Assembly: GCF_900096955.1 (NCBI RefSeq)
Contig: NZ_FMYL01000004.1
Location: forward strand, 169,940 to 233,939
Source of the DNA: Acinetobacter boissieri
Lineage (GTDB): Bacteria > Pseudomonadota > Gammaproteobacteria > Pseudomonadales > Moraxellaceae
Reading direction: 5' to 3'
DNA length: 64,000 nt
This document shows positions 37,251 to 46,410 of the stretch, in pieces (the first letter of the stretch is position 1; each line of letters starts with the position of its first letter). Position numbers and translations under genes: made by a program. The notes beneath the pieces were generated by a model. That model saw only the letters and a program-made list of their open reading frames with translations, did not search any database and had not been told where the DNA came from.

Positions 37251-38260
37251 AAATTTTACTGACAAGTTTACTGGGTTGTATTGGTATGAACTGCTCTACG
37301 ATCACTCATGCAGCATGCTCACCCCAGTTAGGGTTCAATACAATTGATATATCGATGGCTATTGGAAAAATTATTGTAAAACCCAATGATCCTGTGGGAA
37401 AAATACTCAGTAAGTCTAATTTCAATATTCCAATAAATAATTCAACCTATATGTGCGATGGGTATGGCGGTAAAATTATTGCGGCACTTATGAAAAACCC
37501 CAAGCTGAGCAATTTAGGAGATTCAATTTACGACACGAATATCCCAGGCATTGGTATACGCTTATATAGAGAACTTCCCTCAGCGACATATTTTTCAGGA
37601 TATTACCCTTACGAGAGAAATCTCAAGCCTTATACACCCTACTTTCTTGCAGGTGGATCTTTTGTCGTTGAAATTGTAAAAACAGCCAATCAGACGGGTT
37701 CTGGTCGTTTATCGCAAGGCTTATACAGCAGTTACTATGCAGATGGCTATGCAAATATGCCTTTTTTAACCAGCACTATTTATGCAAATACGGCAAGTAT
37801 TAGCTCGGCATCATGTATGATACAAGGAAATGTAAATAAAACCGTTATTTTACCGACTGTTGTAAATACTGGATTTAAAAGCATTGGCTCTACGCAAGGT
37901 GAACAAGCTTTTAATGTCAGTATCTTATGTAATGGTGGTTCAACCGCTTCTAACTACTCTGAAAATAGCCAAATTAGTTTAAGTTTTGGTTTTACTGCAG
38001 AAAACTCGAACCCTCGAGTCATTGCAAATACGGCTAATAGTACGAAAAAAGCATTAGGTGTAGGTGTTCAACTTTTGTCTGACTATAAAAATCAAAATAA
38101 AGTCATCACAAATGGTAGCCAACTTGACCTTGGCTCTGTTGCAACGAACCAAAATGCACAATATGACATTCCATTACGTGCACGCTACTATCAAACAGAC
38201 AATAAAGTCACTGCTGGCGAAGTCAAAGGCCTTGCAACCTTAACTATCGAATATCAATAA
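37247..38260 (+). CDS. Two-domain fimbrial tip adhesin
   Basis: A 337-residue secreted protein of the FimH type. Signal peptide ends HAA (about residue 22). The N-terminal half (to about 180) is a receptor-binding-like domain with Cys residues at CSPQLG and MCDGYGG, and the C-terminal half is a pilin domain starting at SCMIQGN and ending LATLTIEYQ. Last gene of the pilus operon. The start at 37247 overlaps the usher stop (ATGA), which I prefer to an in-frame ATG at 37241. The receptor cannot be deduced. Confidence 0.85.
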   Translation: MKILLTSLLGCIGMNCSTITHAACSPQLGFNTIDISMAIGKIIVKPNDPVGKILSKSNFNIPINNSTYMCDGYGGKIIAALMKNPKLSNLGDSIYDTNIPGIGIRLYRELPSATYFSGYYPYERNLKPYTPYFLAGGSFVVEIVKTANQTGSGRLSQGLYSSYYADGYANMPFLTSTIYANTASISSASCMIQGNVNKTVILPTVVNTGFKSIGSTQGEQAFNVSILCNGGSTASNYSENSQISLSFGFTAENSNPRVIANTANSTKKALGVGVQLLSDYKNQNKVITNGSQLDLGSVATNQNAQYDIPLRARYYQTDNKVTAGEVKGLATLTIEYQ

Positions 38261-38274
38261 CATAACCGATCTAT

Positions 38275-38311
38275 AAAAAAACCTCGCATCATCATATGAT
38301 CGAGGTTTTTT
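38275..38311 (+). terminator. Terminator after the type 1-like pilus operon
   Basis: Perfect AAAAAACCTCG/CGAGGTTTTTT stem followed by T-rich sequence. The internal ATCATATGAT can form extra pairing in the 15-base loop. Confidence 0.85.
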
Positions 38312-38317
38312 TGATTT

Positions 38318-38345
38318 AAAAGCCATAATCACTCATGGCTTTTTT
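38318..38345 (-). terminator. Terminator downstream of acpP
   Basis: Stem AAAAGCCAT/ATGGCTTTT with an 8-base loop. On the minus strand it lies just past the acpP stop; the plus strand also has a T-run. Confidence 0.75.
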
Positions 38346-38361
38346 AAAATCATACAACTAA

Positions 38362-38598
38362 TTACGCTAATTTCTTAGATACATAATCAATTGCAGTTTG
38401 TACAGTTGTTAATTCATTTGAATCTTCATCTGGAATAGTAATGTCAAAATCATTTTCAAAAGACATTACAAGCTCTACTAAATCTAGAGAATCTGCACCT
38501 AAATCATCAGTAAAAGATGCTTCATTTTTAATTTCTTCAGCATTCATACCAAGTTGTTCAGCTACAGCTTGTTTTACACGTTGTTCGATATCGCTCAC
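38362..38598 (-). CDS. acpP: Acyl carrier protein
   Basis: A 78-residue acidic helical protein carrying growing fatty-acyl chains on a phosphopantetheine arm. The attachment Ser lies in the conserved [12 protein letters not shown] motif (about residue 37). Length equals E. coli AcpP. A GGAG ribosome site precedes the ATG at 38598. It follows fabG by 84 bases on the same strand, as in most gamma-proteobacteria, and its terminator is at 38318. It is likely expressed at a much higher level than its neighbours. Confidence 0.98.
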   Translation of the reverse strand: MSDIEQRVKQAVAEQLGMNAEEIKNEASFTDDLGADSLDLVELVMSFENDFDITIPDEDSNELTTVQTAIDYVSKKLA

Positions 38599-38682
38599 AG
38601 GAGGTCTCCTCGTTACTTGCGGCGTTTTAAATTGCCGCTAGTTTAATTGAATATTTAAAATAATGGAAGTTTATACATGCGC

Positions 38683-39420
38683 TTAAGCCATGTATAAACC
38701 ACCGTTTACATGTAATACCGTACCAGTAATGTAACTAGATTTGTCACCTGCTAAAAAACTTACCGCATGTGCAATATCTTGCGTATTACCTAAACGACCA
38801 AGTGCAACTTGCTCAGTCATTTTTTTACGAATATCTTCACTCAGTTGATCTGTCATTTCTGTTGAAATGAAACCAGGGGCAACAGAGTTCACAGTAATCT
38901 GACGACTACCCATTTCTTTGGCTAGGCTACGGCTAAATGCTTCAATACCTGCCTTCGCTGCCGAGTAGTTTGCTTGTCCAGGGTTCGCAAAGTGTGCAAC
39001 CACTGAACTAATATTAATAATACGTCCAAAACGAGCACGTGTCATACCCTTGAGTACACGCTTAGACAAACGATACACTGCCTTTAAATGAATATTTAAA
39101 ATATCGTCCCAATCATCTTCACTCATGCGTAATAATAAGTTATCACGCGTAATACCTGCATTGTTTACAAGTACTAGAACTGGACCAAAACGTTGTTCAA
39201 TATCTGAAACTACCGCATCGATCGCGACTACATCACGCACATCAAGTACAAGACCTGTACCATTTTCTGCAAAAGTAGTGCTTAACTGTGCAGCTCCAGA
39301 TTCAGAGGTTGCAGTACCTACAACAAAGAAACCATCTTGAATTAATTGTTGTGCAATCGCTGCACCAATACCACGGCTTGCGCCTGTAACTAATGCAACT
39401 TTACGTTGTTCTTGGCTCAT
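38683..39420 (-). CDS. fabG: 3-oxoacyl-ACP reductase
   Basis: A 245-residue short-chain dehydrogenase that reduces 3-oxoacyl-ACP with NADPH in the fatty-acid elongation cycle. Motifs: TGASRGIGAAIAQQL (NADP binding), VNNAGITRDNLL with the Asn and Asp of the proton relay, INISSVVAHF with catalytic Ser, and YSAAKAGIEAF with the Tyr and Lys. E. coli FabG has 244 residues. The start overlaps the fabD stop by 4 bases (ATGA), so fabD and fabG are translationally coupled. Confidence 0.97.
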   Translation of the reverse strand: MSQEQRKVALVTGASRGIGAAIAQQLIQDGFFVVGTATSESGAAQLSTTFAENGTGLVLDVRDVVAIDAVVSDIEQRFGPVLVLVNNAGITRDNLLLRMSEDDWDDILNIHLKAVYRLSKRVLKGMTRARFGRIINISSVVAHFANPGQANYSAAKAGIEAFSRSLAKEMGSRQITVNSVAPGFISTEMTDQLSEDIRKKMTEQVALGRLGNTQDIAHAVSFLAGDKSSYITGTVLHVNGGLYMA

Positions 39421-40403
39421 ACAATATGTCCTTCTGCGACTAAAATGGCATTCAATGCATCTTCTATGCGACTAGGTGTATCTAAAGCAAATGTTTTTTC
39501 AAGGTGAGGTAAACGTTTTGCCATATTACTCAGCACAACACCCGGGCCACATTCTGCAATATAGCCAATGCCTTGATCTTGTAATCGCTGAATGGTTGCC
39601 GTCCATTGTACCGAACGATAAAGTTGTTCTTTCAAAGACAAGCGTAATGTAGCGACATCTTGTGCAACATTTGCGCTCACATTTTGTATGACAGGGATTT
39701 TAGGCAACTCAATGGCAGTTTGTTCCAATGCATCTGCGAAGTCTTCCGCAGCAGGCTTCATTAAAGAACAATGCGATGGTACAGAAACAGGCAATGCTAT
39801 TGCTTTAGAACCTTGTGCTTTGGCCTGATCAATCGCAACCTGCACTGCAGCTGTTGCGCCTGCGATCACAACTTGACCTTTCGTATTATAATTTGCAGCT
39901 TCTACTTGACCTAAGCCGACATCAGTCGCTGTTTTACATAGTTCAAGTACTTGCTCATCACTTAGGCCTAAAATAGCGGCCATCGCACCTTGTCCTTGCG
40001 GCACAGCAGTTTGCATGAGTTTACCACGTAAATGAACCAACTTAACTGCATCAGTCAGCGTGAGTGATTGACCCGCAACCAGCGCACTGTACTCACCTAA
40101 AGAATGGCCTGCCAAATACTTCGGTAAAACACCACCCAATGATAACCAAACGCGCCAAATTGCTGTGCTGGCTGTCAGCAATATAGGTTGGGTATTTTCT
40201 GTTTGATTTAAGCCCTCACCTGATTGTGCAATGTGCCAGAGATCTAAACCAAGTGCATCAGATGCTTCTGTAAACGTCTCTTGCACAAGACTAAATTGTG
40301 TTGCAAGGTCAGCCAACATACCTGCTTTTTGTGACCCTTGTCCAGGAAAAACAAATGCTGTTTTTTCCGCTTGAGCATACTGCTCGAGTGGTTTAGCAGA
40401 CAT
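39417..40403 (-). CDS. fabD: Malonyl-CoA:ACP transacylase
   Basis: A 328-residue enzyme that transfers malonyl groups from CoA to ACP for fatty-acid elongation. The nucleophile lies in GHSLGEYSAL (Ser near residue 97), with the substrate-binding FPGQGSQ near the N-terminus and the conserved His in VPSHCSLMKPAA. Length is close to E. coli FabD (309). No plsX or fabH lies between rpmF and fabD; instead there is a 151-base gap holding a terminator, so fabD-fabG-acpP form their own unit. Confidence 0.96.
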   Translation of the reverse strand: MSAKPLEQYAQAEKTAFVFPGQGSQKAGMLADLATQFSLVQETFTEASDALGLDLWHIAQSGEGLNQTENTQPILLTASTAIWRVWLSLGGVLPKYLAGHSLGEYSALVAGQSLTLTDAVKLVHLRGKLMQTAVPQGQGAMAAILGLSDEQVLELCKTATDVGLGQVEAANYNTKGQVVIAGATAAVQVAIDQAKAQGSKAIALPVSVPSHCSLMKPAAEDFADALEQTAIELPKIPVIQNVSANVAQDVATLRLSLKEQLYRSVQWTATIQRLQDQGIGYIAECGPGVVLSNMAKRLPHLEKTFALDTPSRIEDALNAILVAEGHIV

Positions 40404-40504
40404 ATTTAGTACCCTTTTATCTTCTTATCAAGTTCAGCCGTGCAATTTATCATTATTTTTTATATTTTTTAATTGCCAAATACAACATTTCGCACATAAA
40501 AAAA

Positions 40505-40526
40505 GGAGCAAAATGCTCCCTTTTTT
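40505..40526 (-). terminator. Terminator between rpmF and fabD
   Basis: Stem GGAGCA/TGCTCC with a 3-base loop and A/T-runs on both sides. On the minus strand it ends the yceD-rpmF unit before fabD. Confidence 0.85.
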
Positions 40527-40554
40527 ATCAATCAAGTCACCTTGACCAATGTCA

Positions 40555-40737
40555 TTATTCAGCTGATGCTTTAGCGAACAATTGACGACCACGGTAAAAA
40601 CCATCTTTAGTCACATGGTGACGACGATGAGTTTCACCTGTAGTTTGGTCTACAGTTAATGCATTCTCGGTTAAAGCGTCATGAGAACGGCGCATATCAC
40701 GGCGAGAGCGACTTTTACGGTTTTGCTGAACAGCCAT
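40555..40737 (-). CDS. rpmF: 50S ribosomal protein L32
   Basis: A 60-residue basic ribosomal protein. The N-terminal [22 protein letters not shown] is diagnostic of L32; the zinc-binding Cys residues of some L32 proteins are absent, as in E. coli (57 residues). It lies 72 bases after yceD, the usual gene pair, and ends at a terminator. Confidence 0.97.
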   Translation of the reverse strand: MAVQQNRKSRSRRDMRRSHDALTENALTVDQTTGETHRRHHVTKDGFYRGRQLFAKASAE

Positions 40738-40809
40738 GATGGCTCCTTAGAGAAATCGAAAAAATGGATCAGAACAATTTGGTTGTCTTATACACAAGTA
40801 TATCATACT

Positions 40810-41370
40810 TTATGAATTAAGTTTACCTTTCAAACCTGCTAATACATCAAACGGATTATCCCGCTTTTCTTCAACAATGTCCTGCTCGGTAGGTCGATGC
40901 TTATGTTCGCAAGCATGATGCTTAGGCGACAATGGCACCAACAATAATAACTCATCTTCTAAGAGTGTGAGTAAATCAACAATTGCAGGTTCATCAAATG
41001 ATCCCTTACTCGAAGATTCACCTTCACCAAGAACGACGAAATCAGCATCCTCATCCAAGCGCTCTATCAGTGACTCATCTTCTACTAGTGCTAAATGCAC
41101 AGTTGAAGCCAACTCGATCTCAACAACCTCCAAACAACGTTGACAGGTCATTGGCGCTTTGGCCTCAATATTTGCATCTAACCACACTAAGCGGAGGTAT
41201 GCGTCCATTGATAGTTTACAATTTATTTGAACCGGTTGATGTTCAACTGATCCAACTGTTTCACGGGCAATACGAGCAAAGCGAGACAGGGGCAGTGTTC
41301 CTGACCATGTAAAGCCTTGTTCAGCCCATTTAAACGGCTCGATGTGTGCCGGAAAGGTATTTGCTGACAT
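40810..41370 (-). CDS. yceD: YceD (DUF177) family 23S rRNA accumulation protein
   Basis: A 186-residue protein upstream of rpmF, matching the YceD/DUF177 family, needed in E. coli for normal 23S rRNA accumulation. Visible features are the CQRCLE motif (a CxxC pair), the acidic middle region and the C-terminal CEHKHRP. E. coli YceD has 173 residues. It is divergent from epmC over a 94-base gap that should hold promoters for both. The molecular mechanism is unknown. Confidence 0.92.
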   Translation of the reverse strand: MSANTFPAHIEPFKWAEQGFTWSGTLPLSRFARIARETVGSVEHQPVQINCKLSMDAYLRLVWLDANIEAKAPMTCQRCLEVVEIELASTVHLALVEDESLIERLDEDADFVVLGEGESSSKGSFDEPAIVDLLTLLEDELLLLVPLSPKHHACEHKHRPTEQDIVEEKRDNPFDVLAGLKGKLNS

Positions 41371-41464
41371 AGTTTAGGCGGCAATTCTACAAATTCATCA
41401 GAACTCTGTCAAAGTTTAAGATACAATTTCTCACTTTAAAACAGAACTAACGGGTAAATAAGTC

Positions 41465-42127
41465 ATGTTATCGCCGATTTCAAAGCAAAAAGCAGCGACA
41501 TTATCACTCATTGATACCCTAAACCAACTTTGTGTACAACAATCTGTAGATCAAATCGAGCAAATGCCTTGGTCAGATCAAACCACTGAAGTACAACAAG
41601 TGGATTGGCTCATATTACACTTTAATACGTGGTTTTCCCACCATAATGTCAAACTAATTAAGGGAAATGATGAACCTGAATATTTTCCAGCATCTATAAC
41701 CACACCAGCGCGGATTGAATTTGCTCATGGTTTTTTCAGTAGTGCATTACATGAAATTAGCCATTGGACCATTGCGGGGCCTAAGCGTAGAGCACTGCCT
41801 GACTTGGGTTATTGGTATGCGCCAGATGGACGTTCAGCAGAACAACAAAAACAGTTTGAGCACGTTGAAATAAAGCCTCAAGCCATTGAATGGTTATTTA
41901 CAACGGCTTTTGGACGAAAATTTAACGTCTCTTTAGATAACCTCACAGGTGAGTCTGGCGACAGTCATTCCTTTAAAGATCACGTTTTTACCCAAGTACA
42001 ACATTATTTTTCAGGACAAGCCAAGCTACCTAAAGATGCTTTACTGTTTATTTTCTATATTTGCACGACTGTACGGCACGGTAAAATGCTCTCTAGTCAT
42101 GAATTTGATCGCCAAAGTTTAGACTAA
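41465..42127 (+). CDS. epmC: Elongation factor P hydroxylase
   Basis: A 220-residue enzyme that hydroxylates the beta-lysyl-modified Lys of EF-P, in the last EF-P maturation step. Likely metal-binding His/Glu residues are in FAHGFFSSALHEISHWTIAG, with the family segment GYWYAPDGRSAEQQKQFE further on. Length exceeds E. coli EpmC (YfcM, 182). It stands alone between divergent yceD and the convergent Csu cluster, whose adhesin gene ends 4 bases beyond its stop. Confidence 0.9.
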   Translation: MLSPISKQKAATLSLIDTLNQLCVQQSVDQIEQMPWSDQTTEVQQVDWLILHFNTWFSHHNVKLIKGNDEPEYFPASITTPARIEFAHGFFSSALHEISHWTIAGPKRRALPDLGYWYAPDGRSAEQQKQFEHVEIKPQAIEWLFTTAFGRKFNVSLDNLTGESGDSHSFKDHVFTQVQHYFSGQAKLPKDALLFIFYICTTVRHGKMLSSHEFDRQSLD

Positions 42128-42131
42128 TTGT

Positions 42132-43157
42132 CTAGTAAGACACCGTAATAATGACTGAGTCACCATAATTACCGGGGCTCACCGCTGTTTGTGCAATATT
42201 GGGAATACGACCGTATACCGTACTGATTTGTGCTGCACCAGTACCCGTTAAATTCACGACTTGATTGGTATTCCATTGCCGTGTACGTGCGGCGTCAGAG
42301 TACAAATCATATGCAATATATTCTTGACTGGCTGAATTATACATTCTACGCAACGCTAAAGCATTACTATAGTTATCCCCCAAACCTAACTCAATACTAT
42401 ACGCAGTACCTGAATTACAGGTACTGCTAAGCGCCCCCGTTGCATCATAATTTTGACCCGATACATTTACACCAGATAAGTTACCAAAATTCATGTTTGC
42501 AGTGGTACTGACTTGGCAAAACTTTGGAATAACATATGAAGCTGTAAGCACCATATTTCCAGAATCTGGATTAGTTGAGGAATTAATCGCCGTATTTCTT
42601 TCACACCCCCTAGTAGCAGCCTGCATATCCCAATATATCCTCGCTGTAACAGTATATGTACCAATCGGATATGCTAATAGGCTGGCTGTTTGTGCTGGCA
42701 CCATTAAAGTCACATTATAACTAATTGTATTACCAGAACGAGCCGTTGTAGCTGGACCATACCATGTCCCATTAATCATGTTGTTTGCATCACCTCCACC
42801 ACCGACTGTCCCATAAACTCTTACGGGTAAACTTACTCTGCCATTACTAGATGTATTACCGCTAAATTCTGCCATAACACAAATATTTGCTTGGCTAATT
42901 TGATTGTAAGATCCAAACAAACCTAGTACATCCCAAAAAGGTCTGGAAAATAAAGTACAAACAATTGTACCCGTCATGGTCACAGGAGCATTGGTGGCAA
43001 TATTTGAGGATGTATAGTTATAGGTTCCAAAAGTAGAACCAGAATTAGTACATTCTGCATAACTGGTGTGACTGAGCAAAAGTCCACATAAAATCATCCC
43101 TGTCATGATGATGTAGCGCAAATAGCGTTTATGACAAAAAAGTATATTTACTGACAT
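42132..43157 (-). CDS. Csu-type tip protein (spore coat U domain, CsuE-like)
   Basis: A 341-residue secreted protein, last gene of a Csu-like cluster. Signal peptide ends about residue 34 (SYAEC). The N-terminal half is an adhesin-like domain with several Cys residues, and the C-terminal half is a spore coat protein U (SCPU) pilin domain, from ITASYVIPKFCQVSTTANMNFGNLSG-like sequence to the final GNYGDSVIITVSY. This is the CsuE layout: in A. baumannii, CsuE forms hydrophobic fingers for binding abiotic surfaces. The start overlaps the usher gene by 10 bases. Confidence 0.85.
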   Translation of the reverse strand: MSVNILFCHKRYLRYIIMTGMILCGLLLSHTSYAECTNSGSTFGTYNYTSSNIATNAPVTMTGTIVCTLFSRPFWDVLGLFGSYNQISQANICVMAEFSGNTSSNGRVSLPVRVYGTVGGGGDANNMINGTWYGPATTARSGNTISYNVTLMVPAQTASLLAYPIGTYTVTARIYWDMQAATRGCERNTAINSSTNPDSGNMVLTASYVIPKFCQVSTTANMNFGNLSGVNVSGQNYDATGALSSTCNSGTAYSIELGLGDNYSNALALRRMYNSASQEYIAYDLYSDAARTRQWNTNQVVNLTGTGAAQISTVYGRIPNIAQTAVSPGNYGDSVIITVSY

Positions 43158-45580
43158 ACAAATGGCCCTATTTTCTCAATACCCGATGCTTTTCCATGAT
43201 AGTCAAACTGCGCTTTACACTGACCATGATCTAATAAATCTACAACAACTGTATTATGTTCTAGTAATCCATCTACAAACACTTCTCCACCATAACCCAA
43301 TACAGACTGTTCCTTCCCATTAATCGTCACAATGTAACCTGCACCAAGATCAACATGTGATGAGTTGACTAAATGAACAATCGCTGAAATCACTTTACGG
43401 GCACCAAAATCAATATGTGCGCCTTTTTTATAACCTGTTGCCAGTTTCTTTTCAGTACTATCTATACGCCAATCTAATGGAAGATCTTGTGGATTTGCAT
43501 AAATGGTATGTGTTCTATACGGTGTTAGATCTGGAATAAAAAAACGTCCCTTCGCATCTGTTTCACCTAAACTTACACCACCATTAATTATTTTAGTTTT
43601 AGGGCCAGCATTTGTGACCAAAGCATAACCGTCTCCCACTTGATTGGTTGCAAAGAATCGATTTTCAGCAAAAACTAACGAACCTGAAGCAGATAAACCC
43701 AATTGTTTTAAATCATTACTATGACTATATCTGGCAGATAAGTAAGCATAACGGTCTACATAATTTAGATAGCCAGACCCCCCTTGCGTCGCTTGATTTT
43801 GGCTAGCTGTAACACCCCAACCTAAACTCCCCAAACTTTGTGTCGACGCACTGGCGATATCTAACTGTTTTGAGACATTACCGTTGTCTAAACCAGCCAT
43901 TGTCGATACATTTAGTGGAGATGATTTAGGGGTATAGCGCAAGGTTAAATAAGCACCATAGCTTTTTCGATTAATAAGGTCTTGGTATGCTGAAAAAAAC
44001 ACGCCCCAACGTTGATTAATTGATGTTGCTAAATTTAAAGTCGCTTGTTTATAACGACTGTTAGGCGTAACAACGGAGTTGTATCCCGCATACATACCTG
44101 TACTTGGCGTAAACTGATAATTTGCGCCAAGTCTAAAGACTTGCTTTGCAGAAGATGTGGTATCGATTGAAGACAATTCATTTGTGTTGGCATAATGCGT
44201 TGCATAGTAATGGTCTGACACCCGTGCCAAGTTAAAATATCCATCAAAACTATTCAGCAAACTAAAGTTCATGTTCAGCTTTGAAGATACATTTAGCTCC
44301 AAAGCAGTAGATGCTAAAGTACCTTGTTTACCTCTATACTGGCTTGCAGCGAGATCCACACTTAAAATGCCACGATCAAATACATTTCTTGTCGCACCCA
44401 TACCTAAGTTAAGTAAACCATTTGACGATGCTTCTACTCCTCCATCTACAGTAATCTGGGGTGTTAATCCATAACGTATTGAAGATGATGAAAACAAAAG
44501 TTGTGAAGCATAGTCATTCGAGCGTAAAGCATAATTAAAACGAGGCGTACCTAAATCTACAGAAAACTGTTTTATGCCTTTTTGTAAGATTTTGACAGAG
44601 GTATAATAGGGTTTAGTACTCACGACTTGTTGACCATTAATATCTGTTGTCACGAGTGTCACTTGATTACCAGAAATAAAAGGTAACGTTTTGACATCAA
44701 AAGGACCAGATGGAATAGATCCAGAATAAATTTTTTGTTGGTTCACATATAAATCTAAAGTTGATGGGAGCGTAGCAGATCCTGAAAACTCAGGTGAAGC
44801 AGTAGTCACAAGATCACTACGTTGCTCATAAGCACTGGCCCACTGCAAACCAAGCAACCTTACACTTGTATTCCACTGTGCACTATTACTCACAAAATCA
44901 CCGAGTGTATAAGAGCGAATCTGTATCGGATCTACATATCTCCAAGTAGTAGAAAGTCTTACAAATTTTTCATTAAATTGTGTTGTTTTTTCTTCATTGT
45001 TATATAAAAATTGATGGCTTAAACTCCCCCATGACTGATTTATCATCAATTGACCATTTAAGGAAGAATATTTTTTATCTCTGCTATAGTTTTGGTAAAA
45101 ATTATAATTAAAAATATTCGCATTGAATGACTGAGAGTCTAATTGAGATGTATCTGCTTTTGGTGTACCCAGCTCAACTGCATAACGTGTTAAGTATGTT
45201 AAAGGCACATTTAAAGATAATGTCTGGTTCGCCAAGTCATACGTATAATTTAACCACGGTAATTCTTTTAAGCTCACCCACTGTGTATCACTCACACTGG
45301 CATCTATTTTAAGACGTAAAGCTCTTAAATCTGTGCCTGAAATAGAAAATTGACCTTGCCCGTCTGTTTTAATTCTTATTAAATCTCGACTCGGATACTG
45401 ATTAACAAATACACTCAAGAATAAGTCTGCATCTTTTTGCAATGCAGATGTATCTAATGCAGCTACAGGAGCAATAGTAGGAATACTATCCTCATCTAAG
45501 CTAAAGCTGTTGGCATTTGCATACGCTAAACTGGTATGGGTTAAAACCGCGCCAAGAAAAAATCTTACCTTTAGCACCAT
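43148..45580 (-). CDS. Csu-type archaic usher (CsuD-like)
   Basis: An 810-residue outer membrane usher of the archaic sigma clade. Signal peptide about 1-24 (AYANA). The N-terminal domain includes LDTSALQKDADLFLSVFVNQ and the barrel plug region has GSIPSGPFDVKTLPFISGNQVTLVTTDINGQ. C-terminal domains end with CKAQFDYHG and the final Cys (FVCQ). It is 5 bases from the chaperone gene and overlaps the tip gene by 10 bases, so translation is coupled. Confidence 0.92.
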   Translation of the reverse strand: MVLKVRFFLGAVLTHTSLAYANANSFSLDEDSIPTIAPVAALDTSALQKDADLFLSVFVNQYPSRDLIRIKTDGQGQFSISGTDLRALRLKIDASVSDTQWVSLKELPWLNYTYDLANQTLSLNVPLTYLTRYAVELGTPKADTSQLDSQSFNANIFNYNFYQNYSRDKKYSSLNGQLMINQSWGSLSHQFLYNNEEKTTQFNEKFVRLSTTWRYVDPIQIRSYTLGDFVSNSAQWNTSVRLLGLQWASAYEQRSDLVTTASPEFSGSATLPSTLDLYVNQQKIYSGSIPSGPFDVKTLPFISGNQVTLVTTDINGQQVVSTKPYYTSVKILQKGIKQFSVDLGTPRFNYALRSNDYASQLLFSSSSIRYGLTPQITVDGGVEASSNGLLNLGMGATRNVFDRGILSVDLAASQYRGKQGTLASTALELNVSSKLNMNFSLLNSFDGYFNLARVSDHYYATHYANTNELSSIDTTSSAKQVFRLGANYQFTPSTGMYAGYNSVVTPNSRYKQATLNLATSINQRWGVFFSAYQDLINRKSYGAYLTLRYTPKSSPLNVSTMAGLDNGNVSKQLDIASASTQSLGSLGWGVTASQNQATQGGSGYLNYVDRYAYLSARYSHSNDLKQLGLSASGSLVFAENRFFATNQVGDGYALVTNAGPKTKIINGGVSLGETDAKGRFFIPDLTPYRTHTIYANPQDLPLDWRIDSTEKKLATGYKKGAHIDFGARKVISAIVHLVNSSHVDLGAGYIVTINGKEQSVLGYGGEVFVDGLLEHNTVVVDLLDHGQCKAQFDYHGKASGIEKIGPFVCQ

Positions 45581-45585
45581 AAAAC

Positions 45586-46308
45586 TTATAGCCGTGTTGC
45601 TTTGCCATTTACATTCAGTTGTAAATGATATTGATGTGTGGGATCAAACACAAAATCACGAGCAATGGCGTAGCTTTTTTCATTTCCTGCTAGAATGTAA
45701 CCATTTACAGTACCTATTTGCAACATATACTCTTTTTGGGTTGTTGCATCAATTAATTTCACATCAGTCAATAAACTACGTAATCCACCTTGGTTGATTA
45801 CAGTGAGTACTGGTTTATTGTCACGTTGTTCAATTTTCCATGCCAATTTAAGCTGGCTGTCTGGATTACTAATGAATACAGGTAAAGAAATGCGCATCAA
45901 TACCGTAAGGCCTTGTGATATTTTTCTACTGTCTGTAGGTTTTGGAATTTCATCTAAAATTAGGCGATAGCTTTTTTCATCTTTTACAGGCGTTTTGTCT
46001 AAATGAACAACACGATAGTTATAAGATGAATTTGCTACTAGATTTGTGACAGGTGGACTCACAACAACATCATTTGTTGGCACTAAAACATCTTTCCCAT
46101 GATCTTGTGTCCATTTAAACACTCGAGCCTGTAACGCTGTAGATTCAGACGACTCATTAAATACAGACAGTGTCTGACTATTTTGAGTCGATTGAAACTC
46201 AATCGTTGTAGGAGATATTCTTAATGAAGCTGCAAATGATGCTAATGGATATATTGTAAAAAGACAGACTACAGCTTTACTAAGAACAGCTAATCTATGC
46301 TTGAGCAT
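45586..46308 (-). CDS. Csu-type archaic chaperone (CsuC-like)
   Basis: A 240-residue periplasmic PapD-like chaperone for SCPU pilins. Signal peptide ends SFAAS (about residue 27). The first immunoglobulin-like domain starts ASLRISPTTIEFQSTQNSQTLSVFN and has the DVVVSPPVTNLVANSSYNYRVV segment; the remaining domain follows. These are closer to archaic chaperones of the Csu family than to the classical chaperone at 33933. Expression is expected to be limited by the hairpin that precedes it. Confidence 0.9.
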   Translation of the reverse strand: MLKHRLAVLSKAVVCLFTIYPLASFAASLRISPTTIEFQSTQNSQTLSVFNESSESTALQARVFKWTQDHGKDVLVPTNDVVVSPPVTNLVANSSYNYRVVHLDKTPVKDEKSYRLILDEIPKPTDSRKISQGLTVLMRISLPVFISNPDSQLKLAWKIEQRDNKPVLTVINQGGLRSLLTDVKLIDATTQKEYMLQIGTVNGYILAGNEKSYAIARDFVFDPTHQYHLQLNVNGKATRL

Positions 46309-46337
46309 ATAAATTACCTAATATAAGATCAGAAAAA

Positions 46338-46375
46338 ATTGGTGCTGATAAACGTTATATTTCATCAACACCAAT
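46338..46375 (-). terminator. Terminator-like hairpin between Csu pilin and chaperone
   Basis: On the minus-strand RNA a 12-bp stem ATTGGTGTTGAT/ATCAGCACCAAT forms with one G-U pair and a 14-base loop, followed by TTTTTT. It lies between the pilin stop and the chaperone start, a layout also seen in the other pilus operon. Confidence 0.75.
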
Positions 46376-46410
46376 CACACTTTAACTTTATAACACGTTA
46401 ATTTAAACGA

